A stretch of DNA of 64,000 bases from Pseudomonas brassicacearum (GCF_003732265.1 NZ_MOBK01000013.1:165633-229632); one strand, 5' to 3'. Shown: positions 42,613 to 52,599, numbered from the stretch's first letter. Numbers and translations: made by a program. Notes: generated from the sequence alone by a model not told the origin.

Positions 42613-43542
42613 ATGCTGCGTTTCGATGACTTGCAGCTGTTCGTCCGCGCTGCCGACCTGGGGAGCCTGTCGGCGGCGGCGCGAGTGATGGACATGTCGG
42701 CTGCGGTGGCCAGCGCGGCGTTGAAGCGCATCGAGCAACAACTCGGCGCACGTTTGCTCGCGCGGTCCACCCGCAGCCTGCGCCTGACCGCCGAAGGCGA
42801 GGGCTTTCTGGAGTATGCCCGGGCGGCCCTGAGCAATCTGGATGAAGGGCGCCGCTTGCTGGCCAGCGGTCAGGACCAGGTCAGCGGGATTCTGCAGCTG
42901 TCCGCTCCGTCGGACTTTGGCCGCAACCTGCTGTTGCCGTGGCTGGACGAGTTTCAGCGCGAGCATCCGAAACTGACGGTGCGGTTGCTGCTGGGTGATC
43001 GCATCGCCGATTTGTTCCGCCAACCGGTCGACATCGCCCTGCGTTATGGCGAGCCGGAAGACTCAAGCCTGGTGGCGCTGCCCATCGCCCCACAGAACCG
43101 CCGCGTCCTGTGCGCCGCGCCGGGTTACCTGGCCAGACATGGCGAGCCCCGGCAACTGGAGCAATTGGCTCAGCACAATTGTTTGTTGTTCATGCTCGGC
43201 AGTCGGGTCCACGATCACTGGAGCTTTCATGACGGCAAGCGCGAAGTCGGCCTGACGGTCAGCGGTGATCGTTTCAGTGACGATGCTGATGTGGTGCGCC
43301 TGTGGGCGGTGGCCGGCGCCGGGATCGCTTACAAGTCCTGGCTCGATGTCGCCGCCGATGTGCTCGCCGGACGGTTGAAAGTGTTGATGCCGGAACTGCT
43401 CTGTGAGCGCGCACCGCTGAATTTGCTGTGCGCCCATCGCGCACAATTGAGTAAGCCTGTGAACCTGCTACGGGAAATGCTTGCCAGTCGATGCGCTGAT
43501 TTGGGCCGGCAATTCCCGACGATATCGGGCAATGATCATTAG
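42613..43542 (+). CDS. LysR family transcriptional regulator
   Basis: This 309-residue regulator has the N-terminal HTH (LQLFVRAADLGSLSAAARVMDMSAAVASAALKRIEQQLGARLL) and a LysR substrate-binding domain (about 90-300). It is divergent from the ABM-ADH unit with a 118-base gap, the classical LysR arrangement, so it probably controls these genes. The effector is unknown. Confidence 0.93.
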   Translation: MLRFDDLQLFVRAADLGSLSAAARVMDMSAAVASAALKRIEQQLGARLLARSTRSLRLTAEGEGFLEYARAALSNLDEGRRLLASGQDQVSGILQLSAPSDFGRNLLLPWLDEFQREHPKLTVRLLLGDRIADLFRQPVDIALRYGEPEDSSLVALPIAPQNRRVLCAAPGYLARHGEPRQLEQLAQHNCLLFMLGSRVHDHWSFHDGKREVGLTVSGDRFSDDADVVRLWAVAGAGIAYKSWLDVAADVLAGRLKVLMPELLCERAPLNLLCAHRAQLSKPVNLLREMLASRCADLGRQFPTISGNDH

Positions 43543-43858
43543 TCGCAGGCAAATAGCGAAATTTCTGTCAGCAACTATCAGCACCCACGGTTTCCCAAGG
43601 GCAGGAACCGGCGGTCAACCCGCTTATACTAGCGCCCGCCTCATGTACGCACCGTCGATCTCGCGATGGCGAGTCCGCGTTACAGTCGGCTGGCACTCCG
43701 TTCAAGTTCCCGACCTTCGCCCTGGCTGCGGAGCAATGGCTTGGGTGAGCGGGGGACTTTGCCCGGCTAATGGCGGTTTCCGCGTCTTGGCCGACGACAC
43801 ATTACTGGTCAAGATGTCTCTGAGCAGCAGACGAAACGATTCAACAGGGAGTGAATAC
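43543..43858. other. Intergenic region, no gene seen
   Basis: This 316-base gap lies between the LysR gene and the ArsR-like gene. No REP. The frame upstream of 43859 is open but I see no ribosome site, so I do not extend the next gene into it. It should carry the promoter of the following gene. Confidence 0.5.
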
Positions 43859-44593
43859 ATGGAACATGCACCTTGCATCAGCCAGATCGCCACGTTACTG
43901 GCTGACCCAAAGCGCAGCGCAATGATGTGGGCCTTGATGGACGGCGCGGCGCGGCATACCGAAGAGCTGGCGTTGTTGGCCGGCCTGTCACCCTCTTCGG
44001 CCAGCGCGCACCTGGGGCGATTGTCCGCAGGCGGTCTGTTGAAAGTTGACGTTCGCGGGCGAAAGCGGTTTTTCCGCCTGGCCGCCCCCGAAGTCGGCGC
44101 GGCCATCGAAGCACTGGCCAGCGCAACGCTGGCCAGTACGCCGCGGGAAGTCCCTGAAGTGTTCAAACGCCCCAATCCCATCGCCAAACCTCAGACGGCG
44201 CCTTCATCGCTGCTGCGGGCGCGACTGTGCGACGACCATTTGGGCGGCACCCTGGCCGCCGACCTTTACCAGCGATTGCTGGATGCGGGCTGGATCGAAC
44301 AGGTCGATCAGCGGGTCCTGATTACCCACAAAGGCTCCACGCAACTGGCGACACGCGGCGTGTTCATCCAGGCGCTGGCCCATCGCAACAGTCGAGTGGC
44401 CTGCGCCTGCCCGGACTGGAGCGAAAGACGCCCGCACATGGGCGGTTCACTGGGGGCGGCGCTGTTGCAGCTGTTCATGCAATCGGGCTGGTTGAGCCTG
44501 CCCAACGAATCCCGCGCCTTGCAGGTCACCGCCACAGGGCAGCGTGAAATCCATCGTTTCGCCAAGGAAACCGAGCTGGAAATGGCGCTTTAG
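43859..44593 (+). CDS. ArsR-type winged-HTH transcriptional regulator, long form
   Basis: This 244-residue protein has an N-terminal winged HTH (ISQIATLLADPKRSAMMWALMDGAARHTEELALLAGLSPSSASAHLGRLSAGGLLKV) of ArsR type, followed by about 150 residues that are unusually long for that family. The C-terminal half has the CACPDWSERRPHMGGSLGAALLQLF block and a second small HTH-like part. AGGGAG precedes ATG 43859. The next MFS gene follows after about 135 bases and may be its target. Confidence 0.83.
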   Translation: MEHAPCISQIATLLADPKRSAMMWALMDGAARHTEELALLAGLSPSSASAHLGRLSAGGLLKVDVRGRKRFFRLAAPEVGAAIEALASATLASTPREVPEVFKRPNPIAKPQTAPSSLLRARLCDDHLGGTLAADLYQRLLDAGWIEQVDQRVLITHKGSTQLATRGVFIQALAHRNSRVACACPDWSERRPHMGGSLGAALLQLFMQSGWLSLPNESRALQVTATGQREIHRFAKETELEMAL

Positions 44594-44728
44594 AGGGTCC
44601 TGCTGCCGACGTCTGCCGCCAGCGGGTTCAGGCGTCGTTCAGAGCTGTGGACAGGTCGTATCCAGCAAAATCCGCCAGACGCTATCGCGCACACTCGATC
44701 CAGGGACTTTCGGATGGGGGGATGTGGC

Positions 44729-46111
44729 ATGGAAACACGAGGCTTCAGCGCGGCAGAACGATTGGAACGTCTGCCCATCAGCGGTTATCACCGGATCATT
44801 TTCATCATCATTGCCCTGGCGTTTTTCTTCGACTCCATGGACCTGGCGATGATGACCTTCCTGCTCGGCTCGATCAAAACCGAGTTTGGCCTGAGTTCGG
44901 CGCAGGCCGGGTTGCTGGCCAGTTCGAGCTTCTTCGGCATGGTGCTGGGCGCATCACTGTCGGGCATGCTGGCCGATCGCTTTGGTCGCAAGCCGGTGTT
45001 CCAGTGGAGCATCGTGCTGTGGGGCATCGCCAGTTACCTGTGTTCCACGGCGCAGAGCGTTGAGTCGCTGACTTTGTTCCGAATCCTCCTGGGCATCGGC
45101 ATGGGCATGGAGTTTCCGATTGCCCAGTCGATGCTGTCCGAGCTGATCCCGGCCAAGGGGCGTGGACGCTACATCGCATTGATGGACGGTTTCTGGCCGC
45201 TGGGTTTTGTCGCGGCCGGGGTGCTGTCCTATTTTCTGTTGCCGGTGATCGGCTGGCGGGACATCTTCCTCGTTCTGGCGGTGCCGGCGGTGTTTGTGCT
45301 GGCGATCCGTTTTTTCATTCCCGAGTCACCACGCTGGCTGGAACAGGCCGGGCATCATGCGGCGGCCGACACGGTGCTGCGACGGATCGAACAGCGTGTG
45401 CGTGTGTCGCTGGGGCGTGCGGACTTGCCTGAGCCGATTCGCCTGCCGCACGTGGCGACGACGCCAGGTAACTTCTTTTCGGCGTTGCGGCAGATCTGGT
45501 CGCCGCAGTATCGCCAGCGCACGATGATGATCTGGAGCGTCTGGTTCTTTGCCTTGCTGGGTTTTTACGGCCTTACATCCTGGCTCAGCGCCTTGCTGCA
45601 GCAGTCGGGTTTTGCCGTGACTCAGTCGGTGTATTACACGGTGCTGATTTCCCTCGGCGGGATTCCCGGTTTCCTCATGGCGGCCTGGCTGGTGGAGCGT
45701 TGGGGGCGTAAGCCGGTGTGCGTCGTGACCTTGCTCGGCGGCGGGGTGATGGCGTTTCTTTATGGGCAAAGCGCGGTGTTTGGCGGCAATGTCAGCCTGT
45801 TGATTGCCTCGGGGCTGTTGATGCAGTTCTTCCTGTTCGGCATGTGGGCGGTGCTCTACACCTACACGCCGGAGTTGTACCCCACGTCGGCACGCGCCAC
45901 GGGCTCGGGCTTTGCCTCGGCGATTGGCCGGGTAGGGTCGTTGCTGGGTCCATTGGTGACGGGGCTGGTGTTTCCGGTGACCGGGCAGGGCGGGGTCTTC
46001 GCGTTGGGGGCGATGTGTTTTGCGATTGCGGCGGGGGTGGTGTGGGTGTTCGGGATGGAGACGCGAGGGAAGACGCTGGAGGAGTTGACTGAGGCAGTGA
46101 TCGTCAACTGA
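44729..46111 (+). CDS. MFS transporter, metabolite:H+ symporter type
   Basis: This 460-residue protein has twelve membrane segments and sugar-porter-like motifs: DRFGRKPVFQ, a FPIAQSMLSELIPAKGRGRYIALMDG loop, PESPRWLEQAG and PELYPTSARATGSG. These fit the aromatic acid/niacin-type symporters. The substrate is not shown. ATG 44729 has GGGGG eight bases upstream; the Met at 44714 is less well placed. The 3' end runs into a REP pair. Confidence 0.85.
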   Translation: METRGFSAAERLERLPISGYHRIIFIIIALAFFFDSMDLAMMTFLLGSIKTEFGLSSAQAGLLASSSFFGMVLGASLSGMLADRFGRKPVFQWSIVLWGIASYLCSTAQSVESLTLFRILLGIGMGMEFPIAQSMLSELIPAKGRGRYIALMDGFWPLGFVAAGVLSYFLLPVIGWRDIFLVLAVPAVFVLAIRFFIPESPRWLEQAGHHAAADTVLRRIEQRVRVSLGRADLPEPIRLPHVATTPGNFFSALRQIWSPQYRQRTMMIWSVWFFALLGFYGLTSWLSALLQQSGFAVTQSVYYTVLISLGGIPGFLMAAWLVERWGRKPVCVVTLLGGGVMAFLYGQSAVFGGNVSLLIASGLLMQFFLFGMWAVLYTYTPELYPTSARATGSGFASAIGRVGSLLGPLVTGLVFPVTGQGGVFALGAMCFAIAAGVVWVFGMETRGKTLEELTEAVIVN

Positions 46112-46121
46112 TCACAATCCT

Positions 46122-46210
46122 TGTAGGAGTGAGCCTGCTCGCGATAGCGGTGTGTCAGTCGACATTTAAGTGTCTGACACACCGCTATCGCGAGCAGGCT
46201 CACTCCTACA
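46122..46210. repeat. REP/BIME inverted pair
   Basis: TGTAGGAGTGAGCCTGCTCG mirrored by CGAGCAGGCTCACTCCTACA between the convergent MFS and adenine deaminase genes. Confidence 0.9.
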
Positions 46211-46229
46211 AGGGGTTATGCGGTGTGGC

Positions 46230-47183
46230 TTACGGTTTGACCAGTCTGGCATCCAGGCTGTTCTGCGCCAGGCGCTTGGCCTGATCCTGGGTCATGCCCA
46301 GATCGGTGTACAGCGCATGGAAGTTCTCGGTCACGTAGCCGCCGAAGTACGCCGGGTCATCCGAGTTCACGGTGACTTTCACGCCACGCTCAAGCATGTC
46401 GAGGATGTTGTGCTGGGACATGTGATCGAACACGCAGAGCTTGGTGTTTGACAACGGGCACACGGTCAGCGGGATCTGCTCGTCGATGATCCGCTGCATC
46501 AAACGCTCGTCTTCGATGGCGCGCACGCCATGGTCGATGCGCTGGATTTTCAGCAGGTCGAGGGCTTCCCAGATGTACTCGGGCGGGCCTTCTTCACCAG
46601 CGTGGGCCACGGTCAGGAAGCCTTCGTGACGGGCACGGTCAAACACACGCTGGAACTTGCTCGGCGGGTGGCCCATCTCGGAACTGTCCAGGCCCACGGC
46701 GACAAATGCGTCGCGGAACGGCAGCGCCTGATCGAGGGTTTTCTGCGCTTCGTCTTCGCTCAAATGGCGCAGGAAGCTGAGGATCAAACCGCTGGTGATG
46801 CCCAGTTGCTGCTCGCCATCCTTGAGGGCCGCGGCGATGCCGTTGAGCACCACTTCGAACGGTACGCCACGGTCGGTATGGGTTTGCGGGTCGAAGAACG
46901 GTTCGGTGTGAATCACGTTCTGCGCCTTGCAACGCAACAGGTACGCCCAGGTCAGGTCGTAGAAATCCTGCGAGGTGCGCAACACGTCGGCGCCCTGGTA
47001 ATACAGGTCGAGGAATTCTTGCAGGTTGTTGAAGGCGTACGCTTTGCGCAGGGTGTCGACGTCGCTCCACGGCAGGGCGATCTTGTTGCGTTCGGCCAGG
47101 GCGAACAGCAGCTCAGGCTCCAGCGAGCCTTCGAGGTGCAAATGCAGTTCTGCCTTGGGCAGGGCGTTCAGCCAGTCGTACAT
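46230..47183 (-). CDS. Adenine deaminase, adenosine-deaminase superfamily
   Basis: This 317-residue enzyme matches P. aeruginosa PA0148, which was characterised as an adenine deaminase (adenine to hypoxanthine) rather than an adenosine deaminase. The metal site HLHLEG (His 14, 16), HAGEEG (about 195) and the SDDPAYFGG segment are seen. It probably feeds the purine salvage pathway near the other deaminase here. Identification as adenine rather than adenosine deaminase depends on recalled similarity. Confidence 0.9.
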   Translation of the reverse strand: MYDWLNALPKAELHLHLEGSLEPELLFALAERNKIALPWSDVDTLRKAYAFNNLQEFLDLYYQGADVLRTSQDFYDLTWAYLLRCKAQNVIHTEPFFDPQTHTDRGVPFEVVLNGIAAALKDGEQQLGITSGLILSFLRHLSEDEAQKTLDQALPFRDAFVAVGLDSSEMGHPPSKFQRVFDRARHEGFLTVAHAGEEGPPEYIWEALDLLKIQRIDHGVRAIEDERLMQRIIDEQIPLTVCPLSNTKLCVFDHMSQHNILDMLERGVKVTVNSDDPAYFGGYVTENFHALYTDLGMTQDQAKRLAQNSLDARLVKP

Positions 47184-47265
47184 GGTCTTTTCTCATCAGG
47201 TGCAGATGGCGAGCATTCTACAGATGCTCGGAGAAACATTTAGCAAAACCTGACCAGCCGGTTGA

Positions 47266-48231
47266 TTACACCGCCTCCGGTTCCCGTCGATAGGCGTAGG
47301 TATCGGCGAAGCGCGAGAGCAGGAATTCGGCGCAAGTGGTGGCCGGGTATTTCGCCGGGTGCAGGTCATCCTGACAACCGGGCAGGCATTCGATGCGGGT
47401 GTCGGGGTGCGGCTCGGCAAAGAACGGCATCGAATAACGGTCCACCCCCAACGGGCTGATCACCCGATGCGGCGTCGACAGGTAACGATCGTTGCTCCAG
47501 CGCGCCATCATGTCGCCGAGGTTGACCACGAACGTGCCCTCAATCGGTGGCGCGTCGATCCATTCGCCTTTCACATTGCGCACTTGCAAGCCACCGGCGG
47601 CGTCCTGATACAGCAGGGTGATGCAACCGTAATCGGTGTGAGCGCCGGCGCCTTGTTGTTCGGCGGAGCTGGCGGTGTGGCGCGGCGGGTAGTGAATCAT
47701 GCGCAGTACGCTGACCGGTTCGTTGAAACGGCTGTCGAAAAAATCCCGCTCGATGCCCAGGGCCAACGTCATCGCACGCAACAGGGTTTGGGCGAGGGTC
47801 TGCATGTCGACGTAGTGTTGCTCCATCAGCGCTTCCCAGCCGGGCAGCGAGGGATGGCGGTTTGGGCCGCGCAACGGTTTTTCTGCGAGGACTTCGGGGT
47901 GATCTGCCGGCAGGTGCAGGCCCATGTCGAAGGTTTCCTTGAGATCGCTGGGCTTGCTCGGGTCGAGTTGTTCGGTGGCGATGGCACCGTAGCCGCGGTG
48001 GTGGCGGGTTTGGGTGATGTCGATCTTGAGCTTTTCGGCGGTGGGTTGGGCGAAGAAGCGTTGGGCGTGAACGAGTACGGCGGCGATGCGTTGCGCGGAA
48101 ATAGGGTGGCCCTTGATGTAGAAGAAACCCCATTCGCGGCAGGCGTGGTCGATCTCTGCAGCGACGGACTGCCAGGCGGCTTGGTCATCGCTGTAGAGCG
48201 GGGCGATGTCGATGATCGGGAGTTGGTTCAT
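47266..48231 (-). CDS. Isopenicillin-N-synthase-like 2OG/Fe(II) oxygenase
   Basis: This 321-residue protein has the DIOX_N region (LPIIDIAPLYSDDQAAW) and the C-terminal Fe(II)/2-oxoglutarate domain. The iron ligands are seen in AHTDYGCITLL (His-X-Asp) and TPHRVISP (His), with the Arg near SMPFF for 2OG. It corresponds in position to P. aeruginosa PA0147. The substrate is unknown; a purine-related oxidation is suggested only by location. ATG 48231 is the Met before NQLPIID. Confidence 0.87.
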   Translation of the reverse strand: MNQLPIIDIAPLYSDDQAAWQSVAAEIDHACREWGFFYIKGHPISAQRIAAVLVHAQRFFAQPTAEKLKIDITQTRHHRGYGAIATEQLDPSKPSDLKETFDMGLHLPADHPEVLAEKPLRGPNRHPSLPGWEALMEQHYVDMQTLAQTLLRAMTLALGIERDFFDSRFNEPVSVLRMIHYPPRHTASSAEQQGAGAHTDYGCITLLYQDAAGGLQVRNVKGEWIDAPPIEGTFVVNLGDMMARWSNDRYLSTPHRVISPLGVDRYSMPFFAEPHPDTRIECLPGCQDDLHPAKYPATTCAEFLLSRFADTYAYRREPEAV

Positions 48232-48261
48232 GCGCAATTCTCAAGAACGCTGAAAATCCAT

Positions 48262-48350
48262 TGTAGGAGTGAGCCTGCTCGCGATAGCGGGTGTCACTCG
48301 ACATTGATAGCGTCTGACACTCCGCTATCGCGAGCAGGCTCACTCCTACA
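48262..48350. repeat. REP/BIME inverted pair
   Basis: TGTAGGAGTGAGCCTGCTCG mirrored by CGAGCAGGCTCACTCCTACA between the oxygenase and binding-protein genes. Confidence 0.9.
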
Positions 48351-48373
48351 GGGTTTTGTGTTGGGTTGAAGGA

Positions 48374-49456
48374 TTACTTCGGAATCTCGGCCTTCATGCC
48401 TTCAACGTAGTAGTTCATCGATGCCAGCTGCGCATTGCTCGCCGTCGCCCCTGCGGCAATTTTCTCTGCGCCGGCCTGATCCTTGATCGGCCCGGTGAAC
48501 GGGTGCAGTGCGCCGCTCTTGATGTCGGCAATGATCTGTTCGGCTTCGGCTTTCACCGGTGCCGGCACCACGTCACTGATCGGCAACTCAACCGTGCCTT
48601 CCTTCAAGCCACCCCAGTAATCCTGGGATTTCCAGTCGTGGTCGAGCACGCTTTGGGTCGCCTGAACGTAATGCGGGCCCCAGTCGTTGACGATGGACGT
48701 CAGCACCGCTTTCGGCCCGAAATGCGCCATGTCCGAAGCGTAGCCGACGGCGTACACACCGCGACGTTCAGCCGCCTGGATCGGCGCCGGGCTGTCGGTG
48801 TGCTGGAACACCACGTCCACGCCCTGGTCGATCAGCGCGTTGGCGGCGTCGGCTTCCTTGCCCGGATCGAACCACGAGTTGACCCACACCACTTTGATCT
48901 CGGTGCCGGGGTTGTACTTGTTCAGGGCCAGTTGAATGGCGTTGATGTCGCGGATCACTTCGGGAATCGGGAAGGACGCGACATAGCCGATTTTCTTGGT
49001 CTTGGTCATCTTCGCCGCGAGGAAACCGCCGACGTAGCGACCTTCATAGGTTCGCGCCAGATAGGTGCCGAGGTTCTTGTCCTGCTTGTAGCCGGTGGCG
49101 TGTTCGAAGGTCACCTTGGGAAATTGCTTGGCGACTTTCAGGGTCGGGTTCATGTAGCCGAATGAGGTGGTGAAGATCAGGTCGTAGTTGTCCTTGGCCA
49201 TGTTGCGGATCACCCGCTCGGCGTCGGCGCCTTCCGCGACGTTCTCCACATAGTTGGTGGTGATCTGCGAACCGAATTTTTCGGCCAGCACCTTGCGCCC
49301 CTGTTCATGCTGATACGTCCAGCCGTGGTCACCGATCGGACCGATATAGACGAAGCCGACTTTCAGCGGGTCGGCGGCACTGGCGGTCAGGCTGGCGCTT
49401 AGACCAATGGCGGCGACGACGGCGCAAAGCAGCTTCTTCAGCGGACGTTTATGCAT
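48374..49456 (-). CDS. BMP-family ABC transporter substrate-binding protein
   Basis: This 360-residue periplasmic protein has a signal peptide (MHKRPLKKLLCAVVAAIGLSA) with cleavage after ASA, no lipobox at the site, and a BMP domain starting VGFVYIGPIGDHGWTYQHEQG. BMP proteins bind nucleosides or purines and serve ABC importers. The genes for two permeases and the ATPase of this type are at 54250-57856, about 5 kb away. I chose ATG 49456; the ATG upstream (MELEF) would add six residues. Confidence 0.88.
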   Translation of the reverse strand: MHKRPLKKLLCAVVAAIGLSASLTASAADPLKVGFVYIGPIGDHGWTYQHEQGRKVLAEKFGSQITTNYVENVAEGADAERVIRNMAKDNYDLIFTTSFGYMNPTLKVAKQFPKVTFEHATGYKQDKNLGTYLARTYEGRYVGGFLAAKMTKTKKIGYVASFPIPEVIRDINAIQLALNKYNPGTEIKVVWVNSWFDPGKEADAANALIDQGVDVVFQHTDSPAPIQAAERRGVYAVGYASDMAHFGPKAVLTSIVNDWGPHYVQATQSVLDHDWKSQDYWGGLKEGTVELPISDVVPAPVKAEAEQIIADIKSGALHPFTGPIKDQAGAEKIAAGATASNAQLASMNYYVEGMKAEIPK

Positions 49457-49546
49457 GAATTCCAACTCCATTTTGTTTTGAGGTTGGAAAGGCCAATGCA
49501 AATTACTGACCAACAAGACAACAAACAGCCCGCAACCGAGTCGCGG

Positions 49547-49617
49547 CCTTCGCGAGCAAGCCCGCTCCCACAGGGGACCGCGATCTAATGTGGGAGCGGG
49601 CTTGCTCGCGAAGGGGC
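49547..49617. repeat. REP pair, heads pointing outwards
   Basis: CGCGAGCAAGCCCGCTCCCA then CA, followed 17 bases on by TGTGGGAGCGGGCTTGCTCG. Compact outward pair upstream of the BMP gene. Confidence 0.85.
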
Positions 49618-49754
49618 CCGCAAGGCCAATAAAAGTGCATGGCCGGGCACAGCTGCCATCCACTGGTGCGCTAAGGTGTAACGAAACGTTAGCGCTGCAC
49701 CGCAGTCAGTAGCTCATCACTCTGCTTTCGCTCCACTGCGCAAAAAGGCCCGCA

Positions 49755-50843
49755 ATGTTCACACACCTCAAGCAAGAAACATTTCTGCTGCTGGCCGTGC
49801 TCGCCGCCGTCGTCGCGTACCCGCTGGAGCACTGGATGCTCCACAGCGGCCAACCGGTCGCGCTGGGCGCCGGGTTGGTGTTGATTGGGTTCATTGTCGT
49901 CGCCTCCATGCGCGTCGCCCATCACGCCGAGCTGTTGGCGGAAAAAGTCGGCGACCCCTACGGCACGATGATCCTGACGCTGGCCGCGGTGCTGGTGGAA
50001 GTGGTGATCCTGGCGATCATGATGAGCAACGAAGCCTCGTCGACTTTGGTGCGCGACACGATTTACTCGGCCGTCATGCTCGACATCAACGGCATCCTCG
50101 GCCTCGCCGCATTGATGGGCGGGCTCAAGCACGGCGAGCAGTCCTACAACGATGATTCGGCGCGCAGCTACAGCGTGATGATCCTCACGGCCATGGGCGT
50201 GTCGATGGTGGTGCCGGAGTTCATTCCCGAGGCCAACTGGAAGCTGTATTCGGGCTTCACCATCGGTGCGATGGTCGTGCTTTATGCGTTGTTCCTGCGG
50301 ATGCAGGTCGGGCCGCACAGTTACTTTTTCAGCTACAGCTACCCGGAAAAACGCCGCCGGAAAGTCCCGGAAGAGGAACCTGAACCGGTCAATGTGGCGC
50401 TGAGTATCGGCACGTTGGTGTTTGGCGTGATGGTGATTGGTGCGCTGGCTGAAGTGATGTCCAAGACCCTCGATCTGGGGCTGGAAGGGACGGGCGCTCC
50501 GCCGGTGATTACGGCGATTCTGGTGGCGGCCATTTCGGCGGCGCCGGAGATTCTGACGGCATTGCGCGCGGCACTGGCCAATCGTATGCAGTCGGTGGTC
50601 AACATCGCGATGGGTGCGTCGCTATCGACGGTGATCCTGACGGTGCCGGTGATGGAGGCGATGGCGCTGTATACCGGTCAGCCATTTCAGATGGCGATGA
50701 CGCCGGTGCAGACGGTGATGATCTTCCTGACGCTGATCGTCAGCGCGATCAACCTCAACGACGGGGAAACCAACGCCATCGAAGGCATGACCCACTTTGT
50801 GCTGTTCGCGACATTCATCATGTTGTCGCTGCTGGGTCTCTGA
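49755..50843 (+). CDS. Ca2+/H+ antiporter, ChaA/CaCA type
   Basis: This 362-residue protein has about eleven membrane segments in two repeats, each with the CaCA alpha-repeat: GDPYGTMILTLAAVLVEVVILA (about 73-95) and APPVITAILVAAISAAPEILTALR (about 248-270). It would export Ca2+ or Na+ against H+ from the cytoplasm. It is a single-gene unit, unrelated in function to its purine-metabolism neighbours. ATG 49755 is the first Met of the frame. Confidence 0.87.
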   Translation: MFTHLKQETFLLLAVLAAVVAYPLEHWMLHSGQPVALGAGLVLIGFIVVASMRVAHHAELLAEKVGDPYGTMILTLAAVLVEVVILAIMMSNEASSTLVRDTIYSAVMLDINGILGLAALMGGLKHGEQSYNDDSARSYSVMILTAMGVSMVVPEFIPEANWKLYSGFTIGAMVVLYALFLRMQVGPHSYFFSYSYPEKRRRKVPEEEPEPVNVALSIGTLVFGVMVIGALAEVMSKTLDLGLEGTGAPPVITAILVAAISAAPEILTALRAALANRMQSVVNIAMGASLSTVILTVPVMEAMALYTGQPFQMAMTPVQTVMIFLTLIVSAINLNDGETNAIEGMTHFVLFATFIMLSLLGL

Positions 50844-50860
50844 CCACACCACAAATCCCC

Positions 50861-50950
50861 TGTAGGAGTGAGCCTGCTCGCGATAGCGTTGTGTCAGACA
50901 CTATCAATGTCGACTGACACTCCGTCATCGCGAGCAGGCTCACTCCTACA
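50861..50950. repeat. REP/BIME inverted pair
   Basis: TGTAGGAGTGAGCCTGCTCG mirrored by CGAGCAGGCTCACTCCTACA between convergent antiporter and deaminase genes. Confidence 0.9.
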
Positions 50951-50968
50951 GTTTTGACCTGTGTTGTG

Positions 50969-52327
50969 TCAGGTCCCGGCAATCAGTTGGCGAGCGGCCT
51001 GGCTGTGATCGGCAATCAATCCTTTGAGGTCCAACCCTTCAACCTGCCCATCAATCACCCGCCACTTGCCGCCAACCATCACCCGATCCGCCCGATCCGC
51101 GCCGCACAGCAGCAGCGCCGACACCGGATCGTGGCTGCCGGAGAAGCGCAGCTCATCGAGTTTGAACAACGCCAGATCCGCCTGCTTGCCAACCGCCAGT
51201 TCACCGATATCGGCACGCCCCAGCAAGCTCGCCGAACCCTTGGTCGCCCAGCCCAGCACCAACTCCGGTGTGATCTTCTCCGCGCCATAACGCAGGCGCT
51301 GGATGTACAGCGCCTGGCGGGTTTCGAGCATCATGTTCGACGCATCGTTGGACGCCGAACCGTCCACGCCCAGCCCGAGCAATGCGCCCGCCGCCGTCAG
51401 GTCCAGCGTCGGGCAGATGCCGGAAGCGAGGCGCATGTTCGAGCTTGGGCAATGGCAAATACCCGTGCCGGCAGCGCCGAGGCGGGCGATTTCGTCCGGG
51501 TTGAAGTGGATGCCGTGGGCCAGCCAAGTACGTGGGCCGAGCCAGCCGACGCTGTCCAGATAATCCACGGTGCGCAGGCCGAAACGTTGCAGGCAGAAAT
51601 CTTCTTCGTCGAGGGTTTCGGCCAGGTGGGTGTGCAGGCGCACGTCGAGTTTGTTTGCCATTTCAGCACTGGCGGACATGATTTCCGGAGTCACCGAGAA
51701 CGGCGAGCACGGCGCGAGGGCGATCTGGATTTGCGCACCGTCACCGCGTTCGTGGTACTCGGCGATCAAGCGCTGGCTGTCGTCGAGGATGACTTGGCCT
51801 TCCTGCACGGTCTGCTGCGGTGGCAGGCCACCGTCCTTCTCGCCGAGGCTCATGGAACCGCGCGTGAGCATGGCGCGCATGCCCAGTTCGCGAACGCTTT
51901 CGACTTGCACGTCGATCGCGTTTTCCAGGCCTTCGGGAAACAGGTAATGGTGATCGGCGGCGGTGGTGCAGCCGGACAGCAGCAACTCGGCCAGCGCGAC
52001 TTTAGTGGCGAGGGCGAGTTTTTCCGGGGTGAGGCGGGCCCAGACCGGGTACAGGGTTTTCAGCCACGGGAACAACGGCTGATTGACCACCGGCGCCCAG
52101 GCACGGGTCAGGGTTTGATAGAAGTGGTGATGGGTGTTGATCAGCCCCGGCAGGATCACATGCTCGCGGGCATCGAACACTTGTCCACAGGGCGCGGACG
52201 GTTGCTGGCCGGCGGCGAGCACTTCGACGATCACACCGTCTTGCACAACCAGACCGCCACGGGCATCGAGGCCATTGGCAGTGAAGATCGCGAGGGGATT
52301 TTTTAACCAGGTACGGGATGCGGGCAT
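50969..52327 (-). CDS. 8-oxoguanine deaminase (amidohydrolase)
   Basis: This 452-residue amidohydrolase deaminates 8-oxoguanine to urate, as shown for P. aeruginosa PA0142. The sequence has the metal-binding THHHFYQTLTRA segment (about 68-78), the HTHLAET motif (about 240), HGIHF and the Asp in GVDGSASND (about 315). Its length is typical of the group. It probably lets the cell scavenge or detoxify oxidised purine from damaged nucleic acid. Assignment rests on recall of the PA0142 type rather than on unique residues, so a related guanine-like deaminase remains possible. Confidence 0.85.
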   Translation of the reverse strand: MPASRTWLKNPLAIFTANGLDARGGLVVQDGVIVEVLAAGQQPSAPCGQVFDAREHVILPGLINTHHHFYQTLTRAWAPVVNQPLFPWLKTLYPVWARLTPEKLALATKVALAELLLSGCTTAADHHYLFPEGLENAIDVQVESVRELGMRAMLTRGSMSLGEKDGGLPPQQTVQEGQVILDDSQRLIAEYHERGDGAQIQIALAPCSPFSVTPEIMSASAEMANKLDVRLHTHLAETLDEEDFCLQRFGLRTVDYLDSVGWLGPRTWLAHGIHFNPDEIARLGAAGTGICHCPSSNMRLASGICPTLDLTAAGALLGLGVDGSASNDASNMMLETRQALYIQRLRYGAEKITPELVLGWATKGSASLLGRADIGELAVGKQADLALFKLDELRFSGSHDPVSALLLCGADRADRVMVGGKWRVIDGQVEGLDLKGLIADHSQAARQLIAGT

Positions 52328-52495
52328 GTTGGCCGGCTCCTCTGAAAGTTGGGTTCAGGGTTGCCAGCTCAGTGATTACCCTGTCTGCTGATCCAGGATC
52401 GCCGCGGGGGCGAGGTGCGGAGTTTCGGACAAAACGTAGCGCCGGGCAAGCCCGACCCGACCAGACAACACAAATCCCTGTGTGGAATGATCCTT

Positions 52496-52584
52496 TGTAG
52501 GAGTGAGCCTGCTCGCGATGAGGCCGTGTCAGTCACATCGATGTTGAATGACACACCGCCATCGCGAGCAGGCTCACTCCTACA
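52496..52584. repeat. REP/BIME inverted pair
   Basis: TGTAGGAGTGAGCCTGCTCG mirrored by CGAGCAGGCTCACTCCTACA. Confidence 0.9.
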
Positions 52585-52599
52585 TAGGGATTGTGGGGG

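Noticed and set aside
48374..49663. Binding protein with a longer N-terminus (429 residues)
   Set aside because: The extra part comes from REP sequence; the signal peptide begins at 49456.
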